Below, piece by piece: positions 22,078-27,739 of a stretch of DNA of 27,739 nt (position 1 is its first letter; the number at the start of each line of letters is the position of its first letter). Location of the stretch: NCBI GenBank assembly GCA_964396245.1, contig CAYNEO010000042.1, positions 1 through 27,739 on the forward strand, given 5' to 3'. The stretch comes from CAYNEO01 sp964396245 (GTDB lineage Bacteria; Zixibacteria; MSB-5A5; GN15; FEB-12). The notes under the pieces are model-generated. The model searched no databases. It was given only the letters and a program-made list of their open reading frames with translations, and was not told the DNA's origin. The position numbers and the translations under genes are program-made.

Positions 22078-24615
22078 ATGACGAAGTACTACAGCTATAT
22101 ACTGTTTCTGCTGATTTCGATCCTGGTCGTGATCTTCTACGTTAATGGCATCGGGCCGATCGACAGCCTTCAGCGATCCCTCAACGACGCGCTGTGCAGT
22201 GTCACCGCTCCGAGCGGTCCGCGGCCCAACGTAGTACTCGTGAAGATCGACGGCCGCGCGACCTCGCTACACGGCGAGTGGCCGTGGAATCGGGATTTGC
22301 TGGCCGACCTTTTGGCTGCGACAGCCTCGGGTGAGCCCAGGGCGATTATGCTCGATGTTGATCTACCCCTCGATCCACGACAGGATTCAGCCGGGTACAC
22401 CGATATCATGGCGGGTCAGTTGAGTTGGATTACGAATGCGGTTCTCCCCTATGACATCGCGCTGGCGACCTACCGCAACAACCGGACCGACAATCCAAAA
22501 TACCTGTTCAATAACTCGGTCGTTGTTGACAACCCGCTCGGGCTGTTAAGCGAGAAATCCAGTTTGCTGGCGAGGAAAGTCTTCCTGCCGTCGGAAAAAC
22601 TGCTGGCGAATTATCCCCGGCTGGGATTTGATTATCATGCCCCCGACGACGACCGGGTGGTTCGCCATCAGCCGATGCTGGCATACTTTGACGGGTATTA
22701 CTATCCGTCGCTGTCGCTGATGGCGGCGGCAACCTATCTCGGCGTCAAGCCCGAAAATATCAGGGTCAGCGAGGATCATGTTGTTTCCCTCGGCGGCGGA
22801 AAGCAAATACCCTTGAACGACCGCGGCGAGCTCTTTGTCACCTTTCCCAAGACAGATGGTTTCATCACCTATTCGGCCGCCGATATACTCGGCACCACCT
22901 TTGACTATTCACGACTGAAAAACAAAATGGTGTTGATCGGCTTGGATGAGTTCGGCTCGTACGACATTTTCAAGACCCCGGTCAACGACGACGTCACCGG
23001 CCTCTTTGTAAAAGCCTCGATCGTCGAGAATATCATCAACGACGATATCATGATCGAACATGCCGGATCAGGCTGGCTCTACCTTCTGATCATGTTTGGA
23101 ATTGGCGGCCTCTGCGCATTCTTGATGCCGCGCCTCATGCTCATGCACCGAATGATCATCCTCGGCTCCGCTTTGATCGTGTTGGGCAATATCAATTATT
23201 TCATGGTCAGCTCGTTCCACATGATTCCGGAGACGCTCTATATCGCGCTCGAGTTGCTGCTGTTCATGGCGGCCGCTCCCCTGCTCGATTCAGAACTGAT
23301 CACCGGTGTGGCAAAATCGGAAGCGACAATCGCGAAGAAACGGCCCCTGGCCGAGTCAAAGGTTATTGGATCGGACACCGGTGACGTGCCGGTGCGTGAA
23401 ATCAAGGCGACCGATGAGCCCGATACCGGAGAAGTCGAAACCTCTGCGATAAGCTACCAAACCGATATTTCGTCGATTGATCACCACACTATTGCGCTCG
23501 ATGATAACGATGGAACAGTGGCCACCGGAATGGACCAAGAGTCGCACCGGGATGCCGAGCCGCACGAAGATTCCAGGTTGCAAGAGGATTCCGAGCCGCA
23601 AGATATTGAGGAGAAGCAGTCGGCATCCGGATCACAGCCGCATATCATTTCTGCCGGTGTGGAAGAAATGCGCTATGAGAATGACGATGACGACGAAAAG
23701 CCCGACAGCGGTCCGATGGAGGCAAGCGACATCGGGGCCAGCGATGACAGCCAGAAGACACGGATCACCGCCGACCTGGCCGATATCAAAAATCTCGGCC
23801 GGTACCAGGTGAGCGGCATTCTCGGCAAGGGCGCTATGGGTCTGGTCTATAAAGGTATCGATCCAGCCATCAACCGGCCGGTGGCGCTGAAGACCATCCG
23901 CCTCGACTTTGTCAATGACCCCGAAGAACTCGCCGAGCTGAAAGAGCGGCTGCACCGCGAGGCGCAGGCGGCCGGTAAGCTGTCGCATCCGAATATCGTG
24001 ACCATTTACGATGTCGGCTCCCACGAGCAATTGCAGTATATCGCGATGGAATATCTCGAGGGACGGACGCTCGAGGATATGATCAAGAAGAAAGTCAAAT
24101 TCAATTACCGGATCATTGCCTCGATCATTATCCAGATTTGCAGCGCGCTCGATTACGCGCACGAACAGGGCATTGTTCACCGCGATATCAAGCCGGCCAA
24201 TATTATGGTGCTGACGGACTATCGCGTGAAGGTCATGGATTTCGGTATCGCCCGGATCGATTCCAATTCGATGACCAAGACCGGCATTGCGATGGGAACC
24301 CCGAACTACATCTCCCCCGAGCAGCTCAAGGGGATGCAGCCGGACCGTCGGGCGGACATCTTCTCGCTCGGCGTGGTTATGTACGAGATGCTTCTCGGGC
24401 GCCGGCCGTTCAAGGGCGAGAATATCACCGCTCTGATGTACGCGATTATGAATCACGAGCCGGAGAAGCCATCGAATTTGAATCCGCAGATTCCATTGAT
24501 ATTCGACCGCGTCCTCGAAAGAGCATTGAAGAAGGATCCGAAGGACCGGTTCCAGCGCGCCACGGAAATTGCCGCGGGATTGCAGGACTTTGTTGAATCA
24601 TTTGTGACCAGATAG
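22078..24615 (+). CDS. CHASE2 sensor Ser/Thr protein kinase
   Basis: Transmembrane receptor kinase of 845 aa. A first transmembrane helix (5-24) precedes an extracytoplasmic CHASE2 domain (about 27-325; VVLVKIDGRATSLHGEWPW, AIMLDVDLPL, GLFVKASIVENIIND) and three more helices (about 332-350, 355-375, 384-403), the normal CHASE2 layout. A very acidic linker (about 405-570, with DDDDEK) leads to a C-terminal Hanks-type kinase domain (575-838). The kinase has a glycine loop GKGAMG (583-588), VALK Lys605, HRDIKPAN (701-708), DFG (721-723), GTPNYISPEQ and a Thr-rich activation loop (SMTKTGIAMGT) for autophosphorylation. All catalytic residues are intact. GTGAGG sits about seven bases before the ATG. 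It is last in the FHA-phosphoesterase-kinase operon. Confidence 0.94.
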   Translation: MTKYYSYILFLLISILVVIFYVNGIGPIDSLQRSLNDALCSVTAPSGPRPNVVLVKIDGRATSLHGEWPWNRDLLADLLAATASGEPRAIMLDVDLPLDPRQDSAGYTDIMAGQLSWITNAVLPYDIALATYRNNRTDNPKYLFNNSVVVDNPLGLLSEKSSLLARKVFLPSEKLLANYPRLGFDYHAPDDDRVVRHQPMLAYFDGYYYPSLSLMAAATYLGVKPENIRVSEDHVVSLGGGKQIPLNDRGELFVTFPKTDGFITYSAADILGTTFDYSRLKNKMVLIGLDEFGSYDIFKTPVNDDVTGLFVKASIVENIINDDIMIEHAGSGWLYLLIMFGIGGLCAFLMPRLMLMHRMIILGSALIVLGNINYFMVSSFHMIPETLYIALELLLFMAAAPLLDSELITGVAKSEATIAKKRPLAESKVIGSDTGDVPVREIKATDEPDTGEVETSAISYQTDISSIDHHTIALDDNDGTVATGMDQESHRDAEPHEDSRLQEDSEPQDIEEKQSASGSQPHIISAGVEEMRYENDDDDEKPDSGPMEASDIGASDDSQKTRITADLADIKNLGRYQVSGILGKGAMGLVYKGIDPAINRPVALKTIRLDFVNDPEELAELKERLHREAQAAGKLSHPNIVTIYDVGSHEQLQYIAMEYLEGRTLEDMIKKKVKFNYRIIASIIIQICSALDYAHEQGIVHRDIKPANIMVLTDYRVKVMDFGIARIDSNSMTKTGIAMGTPNYISPEQLKGMQPDRRADIFSLGVVMYEMLLGRRPFKGENITALMYAIMNHEPEKPSNLNPQIPLIFDRVLERALKKDPKDRFQRATEIAAGLQDFVESFVTR

Positions 24616-24643
24616 ACTGTACCCGGGTGAGGCTTTACAGCAG

Positions 24644-24682
24644 CGGCGGCGCGGGCGATTGTCCGCGCCGCCGTTTTGTTTT
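24644..24682 (+). terminator. Intrinsic terminator after the kinase gene
   Basis: An 11-bp GC-only stem (CGGCGGCGCGG, 24644-24654, with CCGCGCCGCCG, 24663-24673) and 8-base loop GCGATTGT are followed by TTTTGTTTT. It lies 28 bp after the kinase stop. Confidence 0.88.
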
Positions 24683-24691
24683 GCGGCGACG

Positions 24692-24738
24692 GGTCGGCGT
24701 TCTAACGCTATGGATACTGTAGGTCGGTGTTCCGACGC
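24692..24738. repeat. Two 17-bp near-identical units spaced 30 bp apart
   Basis: GGTCGGCGTTCTAACGC (24692-24708) and GGTCGGTGTTCCGACGC (24722-24738) match at 14 of 17 positions and start exactly 30 bp apart. The second forms the left end of the larger dyad-symmetric element that follows. Confidence 0.5.
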
Positions 24739-24878
24739 ACGGGTCGCGACAGCGAGCCGGGCGGAGAAACCCGACACGCGCCGTACCGCCCACATTGCAT
24801 ATACAATATGAAAGGTAATGTCGGGTTTCGTGTCTCGATCCGCCTGTGGCGCACCATCGACGACGGAACCCGACCTAC
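24719..24878. repeat. Intergenic inverted-repeat element (about 160 bp)
   Basis: The outer arms GTAGGTCGG (24719-24727) and CCGACCTAC (24870-24878) are exact complements, and a nested pair GAAACCCGACA (24766-24776) with TGTCGGGTTTC (24819-24829) is also exact. The whole could fold as a long branched stem and contains no reading frame of note. The right half recurs in degenerate form at 27651-27692. This looks like a dispersed non-coding repeat of the MITE or REP kind; the class is not identified. Confidence 0.65.
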
Positions 24879-24885
24879 GTGAGAT

Positions 24886-24908
24886 GGAACGTCTGGGGCA
24901 GACGTTCC
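24886..24908 (-). terminator. Hairpin directly at the stop of the split secreted-protein gene
   Basis: A 10-bp perfect stem GGAACGTCTG / CAGACGTTCC with a 3-base loop starts on the base after the TAG stop (24911-24909) of the minus-strand gene. There is no T-tract, so it may be a rho-independent-like pause site, an mRNA 3'-end stabiliser, or part of the dispersed repeat family. Confidence 0.5.
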
Positions 24909-26051
24909 CTACTTAATGATCACGAGCTTGTCGATCTGCGTCTTGCCATTCGGTTCGGCGACGGTCCAGTAGTAGATGCCGGAGACGACACGCTGGGTGT
25001 TGCGGGTGATCAGGTCCCATTCGTCGTGCGAAGCCGCCGGGTCGTTCGGATCCATATCATGCTCCCACTGACGGACCAGATCGCCATCGAACGTGTAGAT
25101 GCTGATCGTGCACTTGGCCGGAAGATTAACGAAGTGGATTCGGTGCATCCGATCGGGGATATACCACTCGGCGTCGCGGCCTTCGAAACCTTTGCCATAG
25201 TAATCACCGTCGCCACGATACGGGTTGGGATAGACATAGGCTTTGAGGTCGTGCTGTTGAACATCCTCTGAGTTCGGAGTTGGGTAGGCCATCTTCGGAC
25301 CGACTGTTTTCGATGTTTCCAGCGGGTTGATCCGCATGGCAGGAGAGCCGAAATCAAAAGCGGTGATGTTCACGTAGTACGGAACCGTCGGCAGGAGATT
25401 GTCGATCGTATATTCATATTCAAAGTATTTCAGGTAACCGTCCGGCGTCAGCTCTGACGTATCTGCCGAGTCGGGAACCAGCGTGCTCGGGTAGGGCTGG
25501 TTGGGGTATATCTTGCGAATACCGGTGGCTGCGAACCCCGATTGATTATAGTCATGCGGTTCGAAATAGAATGTTGAATCCGGGTATCCCGGCATCCGGT
25601 AGGGGTGATTTCTCGGATAATTCAAAGGATCGAAGTTGTCATCTTCGCAGGAACTCCCGTATAGACATCGAAGTTTTTGAAGGGTTTGCGGGATATCCAG
25701 AAGCTCCCAGCGCACTCGCTCGTTGTTCCATACGTACTTGTCGTAGTTGTCCTTGTCATAGGACGTAAGAAGGGTGTAGCTCGACTCACGGGTATCGCGG
25801 CTGATATATATCCGGTAACCCTCAAAATCCCTCAGATTGGTAAAAACGTCGCGAGTGGTTTCAGATACGGCACCGTTGAACCTGATCCGGATTCTCCCCA
25901 CTTCCGGTTCCAGCCAGAACACCGGGGCAGGTGGTGGTGAAGCCCCCCGCCAGTCGGGAACACCATCTCCCTCGTACCACACCTTCTCGCACCAATCATA
26001 GCTCCATGCCGTGTCGTAGGGAGTCACGCTGCTATCGATGCTGACTATCAC
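24909..26051 (-). CDS. C-terminal part of a split secreted protein (FlgD/T9SS-like tail)
   Basis: The 380-aa reading frame begins at a GTG but continues, in the same frame, the upstream 26073-27548 coding segment after one TAA and seven further open codons (CAC to TCG). It has no signal peptide of its own. It contains a fibronectin-like stretch with RIRFNGAVSETTRDVFTNL and EGYRIYISRDTRESSYTLL, an aromatic/Pro-rich middle, and a C-terminal domain (about 280-380) starting AYVYPNPYRGDGDYYG and ending with IYYWTVAEPNG and KLVIIK, a FlgD/T9SS-type sorting tail. GAGG lies five bases before the GTG, so independent or coupled translation is possible, but export would then fail. It is most likely the distal part of one 879-aa protein. 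Confidence 0.75.
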   Translation of the reverse strand: MIVSIDSSVTPYDTAWSYDWCEKVWYEGDGVPDWRGASPPPAPVFWLEPEVGRIRIRFNGAVSETTRDVFTNLRDFEGYRIYISRDTRESSYTLLTSYDKDNYDKYVWNNERVRWELLDIPQTLQKLRCLYGSSCEDDNFDPLNYPRNHPYRMPGYPDSTFYFEPHDYNQSGFAATGIRKIYPNQPYPSTLVPDSADTSELTPDGYLKYFEYEYTIDNLLPTVPYYVNITAFDFGSPAMRINPLETSKTVGPKMAYPTPNSEDVQQHDLKAYVYPNPYRGDGDYYGKGFEGRDAEWYIPDRMHRIHFVNLPAKCTISIYTFDGDLVRQWEHDMDPNDPAASHDEWDLITRNTQRVVSGIYYWTVAEPNGKTQIDKLVIIK

Positions 26052-26072
26052 CGAGTCCTCGCAACAAATGTG

Positions 26073-26075
26073 TTA
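26073..26075 (-). other. Single in-frame TAA interrupting one long gene
   Basis: On the minus strand the codons read GGC AAA TAA CAC ATT TGT TGC GAG GAC TCG GTG. Without the TAA the reading frame from 27548 to 24909 is continuous (879 codons plus final TAG). One base change (TAA to TAC or TAT) would give Tyr. The following base is C, which is the leakier context for stop codons. Confidence 0.85.
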
Positions 26076-27548
26076 TTTGCCGGCGTAGCCGTCGGAATCG
26101 GTATCCACGCCGGGATTGTCGTATATCCAGGATGCCCAGCGGGCGTTCAATGCGAGAGCGGAGAAATCCACGTTGGCATAGTACGCATCGGGATTGTAGC
26201 CGTCGATCAGATTCACCTGCCCGTTATACGGATCGGTATGAAAGTACTCACCGCCGACGTAGGCCATGGATATTGGCAGACTCTGGCCCGGCTCGATTCG
26301 AAACGGCCCGAAGGAGATCAGGTAGCGCGCGTCAAACCCGTCTGAGACATCGCGGGCAATGGACTGATTCGGATACGCCCACACCGGATCCAGCGGCGAA
26401 ATGCCGGCCGTGTATATTTGGTCATAGTCGAATTCGCGGTTGCGCATGAAGAAATACTTGGCGCGGTCTCCCTCGGGCGTCCCCGTGCCCCCCGTACCCA
26501 GGTCGCGAAAATGGTATTTTTTCTGCGGACCAAAGTCTTTCGAACGATCAAAATTACTGACCCACCAGTTGAACGACAATCGCAGCGAATCGGAAGGCGT
26601 ACGGACCACGCGCACACCAGTTATGCTCGGTACCGGCACAAAATCCGGTCCCTCCTTGAGAAAATCTCCGTCGTTATCAGCAATCCAGGCCAGGTTGACA
26701 GTGTCTGACCATTCACAATTGCCGCGCTTCCATGGGCTTGCGCGAAGAAAGCCACAGATGTCGTCATGGTAAAATTCTGTGCCTTCGGGATCAGCAATGT
26801 CTTTGTACACGTCACCGTCGATGAGTATTCCCATATACACCTTGTCCAACGTTTTCTCGCCGATATTCCGGATCAAGAAGTCAAACAGTACAAAGTCCTC
26901 GGCGTAGGAGTAGGACCAGGCGAACGACCGCTGGGTGACCTCGATGTGCAACGGCCGATGGGGCCGGCCGTGAATAAAATCGTCCCGTAGCCCGGACACG
27001 CCCGACGTAAATGTGTCCGTGTAGACAGCAATAATGTCCTCCTCAGATACTGCGAGATCAAAATCCGGATCCCGAGGCTGTAATGTTGATCGCCGCTGAA
27101 TGTTGCCGAAGGGCGGTTCATCCGGATGGAACTCGCGGTTAAGCCATAAGGCATCATTGCCAATCGATACCAGGGTGTCGCGCCCAACAACTGCACCAAC
27201 CCAAAGGGCGCCCGCAAAGAGATACCGTGTCCCGGAGCCTTTGGGGAATTCGCACGATATTGCCGGCCTGCCGGTGAAGCAGTCCACGCCCAGCGGCTCA
27301 TTGAACATGCTCGTTCCAATCTGACCATAGTTGGTCACCGTCAGGACTATGTTGCCGATTCGATGCGCTGTCATACAATATGTCGGTGATCCTGAGGCGG
27401 TGGTGAATGTGAAGTCCCTGGCCGAATCTGCGAATCCGGCGGCCAGCACCGGTGTCGCCGTCAGTAGCGAGGCGAACAGAACTAGTATGAGACTTACAAT
27501 AATGACGTTCGTAATAGGCAATTGAAAAAGCGACTTCAACTGAGTCAT
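26073..27548 (-). CDS. N-terminal part of a split secreted protein
   Basis: A 491-aa segment starting at the ATG at 27548, preceded by GGGGGG five bases upstream; a farther in-frame start at 27641 would place 31 extra residues before the signal peptide and was rejected. The signal peptide is about residues 1-37 (hydrophobic VIIVSLILVLFASLL, then ATPVLAA). The mature part is beta-rich with no catalytic motif, containing YLFAGALWVGAVVGRDTLVS, RPHRPLHIEV, DFLIRNIGEKTLDKVYMGI (a conserved-looking adhesin-type block) and ISFGPFRIEPGQSLPISMAYVGGE. It ends GVDTDSDGYAGK, a Ca-binding-like aspartate-rich turn, then TAA. The frame stays open past the stop into the next segment, so this is probably a gene interrupted by one nonsense codon. 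Confidence 0.78.
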   Translation of the reverse strand: MTQLKSLFQLPITNVIIVSLILVLFASLLTATPVLAAGFADSARDFTFTTASGSPTYCMTAHRIGNIVLTVTNYGQIGTSMFNEPLGVDCFTGRPAISCEFPKGSGTRYLFAGALWVGAVVGRDTLVSIGNDALWLNREFHPDEPPFGNIQRRSTLQPRDPDFDLAVSEEDIIAVYTDTFTSGVSGLRDDFIHGRPHRPLHIEVTQRSFAWSYSYAEDFVLFDFLIRNIGEKTLDKVYMGILIDGDVYKDIADPEGTEFYHDDICGFLRASPWKRGNCEWSDTVNLAWIADNDGDFLKEGPDFVPVPSITGVRVVRTPSDSLRLSFNWWVSNFDRSKDFGPQKKYHFRDLGTGGTGTPEGDRAKYFFMRNREFDYDQIYTAGISPLDPVWAYPNQSIARDVSDGFDARYLISFGPFRIEPGQSLPISMAYVGGEYFHTDPYNGQVNLIDGYNPDAYYANVDFSALALNARWASWIYDNPGVDTDSDGYAGK

Positions 27549-27650
27549 ATATCCCCCCAGTTCCGCACTGGGCCCTAAATCTCCCTTTGTATCTATACCT
27601 AAAGGCTCACAACTCGCGTTGTCAAGGATTATGTGGCGCAACCTGTGTCC

Positions 27651-27692
27651 GTCGGCGTGTGGCGACCGTTCGACAGCGGAACCACGACCTGC
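27651..27692. repeat. Degenerate copy of the 24719-24878 repeat (right half)
   Basis: The segment from GTGTGGCGACC through GCGGAACC to CGACCTGC aligns with 24837-24878 (TGTGGCGCACC, GACGGAACC, CGACCTAC) in the same orientation with a few substitutions and two single-base indels. With the 24719-24878 copy it brackets the split secreted-protein gene as a direct repeat. The surrounding 27549-27739 region also has a minus-strand TTGACA (27625-27620) that may be a -35, without a clear -10. Confidence 0.5.
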
Positions 27693-27739
27693 TCGGGTAA
27701 TGGCGGATGGGAAGAGGTTCTATCTGGAAGGAAAACAGC

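Noticed and set aside
23632..24456. 274-codon minus-strand frame inside the kinase gene
   Set aside because: Shadow of the kinase domain, whose catalytic motifs are all intact on the plus strand.
24719..24878. Transposon or CRISPR array
   Set aside because: No transposase frame, no target-site duplication visible, and no regularly spaced identical repeats with unique spacers; only a dyad-symmetric element.
26073..26075. Reassigned stop codon or selenocysteine insertion
   Set aside because: The codon is TAA, not TGA, and other genes in the window end normally with TAA (for example the FHA gene and the 11832 PorV-like gene), so a genome-wide TAA reassignment is not supported.
27592..27625. 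TTGACA to TATAGA promoter for the split secreted-protein gene
   Set aside because: Spacing is 22 bp; the hexamer at 17-18 bp (TTAGGT/TAGGTA) is a poor -10, so it was not listed as a promoter.

Overview
The window looks like a chromosomal segment of a didermal, moderately GC-rich bacterium. It carries a Tol-Pal envelope cluster, several lipoproteins, and secreted beta-rich proteins with FlgD-like or type IX (T9SS)-type C-terminal tails encoded beside two PorV-like outer-membrane proteins. That combination suggests a member or relative of the FCB superphylum outside the classical Bacteroidetes, for example a candidate phylum such as Zixibacteria. This placement is inference from gene content; there is no rRNA or other phylogenetic marker to test it directly. 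No tRNA, rRNA, CRISPR array, transposase or phage gene was recognised.

Layout. 1-3227 (+): tolB (5' end cut by the window), pal, cpoB/ybgF and a translationally coupled unknown gene. 3321-5330 (+): ligA. 5383-6962 (-): a PHB_acc_N (PhaR-type) protein fused to a phasin-like helical tail, then two stand-alone response-regulator receivers. 7150-10607 (+): smpB, an N-acetylmuramoyl-L-alanine amidase, murI and rdgB, tightly packed. A bidirectional terminator separates these from 10677-16329 (-): a signal-peptide-bearing Asp-box propeller protein, two PorV-like proteins and an isocitrate/isopropylmalate-type dehydrogenase. 16580-18379 (+): a putative lipoprotein multiheme cytochrome with three PKD domains. 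18463-20525 (-): etfA and dusB, separately promoted. 20641-24615 (+): FHA protein, metallophosphoesterase and a CHASE2-Ser/Thr kinase in one tight operon. 24616-24908: terminator plus a dyad-symmetric repeat element. 24909-27548 (-): one long secreted-protein reading frame interrupted by a single in-frame TAA, with another copy of the repeat upstream of it.

How the genes work together. Much of the window serves the cell envelope: Tol-Pal (outer-membrane constriction), the amidase and glutamate racemase (peptidoglycan turnover and precursor supply), the PorV-like proteins and secreted propeller (outer membrane or surface export), and the haem-PKD lipoprotein. The 20641-24615 operon is the best candidate for a self-contained signalling system: a transmembrane CHASE2 sensor kinase, an FHA phosphothreonine reader with one canonical and one degenerate FHA domain, and a GNHE-type metallophosphoesterase that could be the opposing phosphatase.

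Regulation visible in sequence: several genes (phaR-like, dusB, smpB, perhaps ligA) have -35/-10 hexamers with exact 17-bp spacing ending only 5-11 nt before the start codon and no good Shine-Dalgarno. That suggests leaderless or near-leaderless mRNAs alongside ordinary SD-led genes such as pal, etfA and the CHASE2 kinase.
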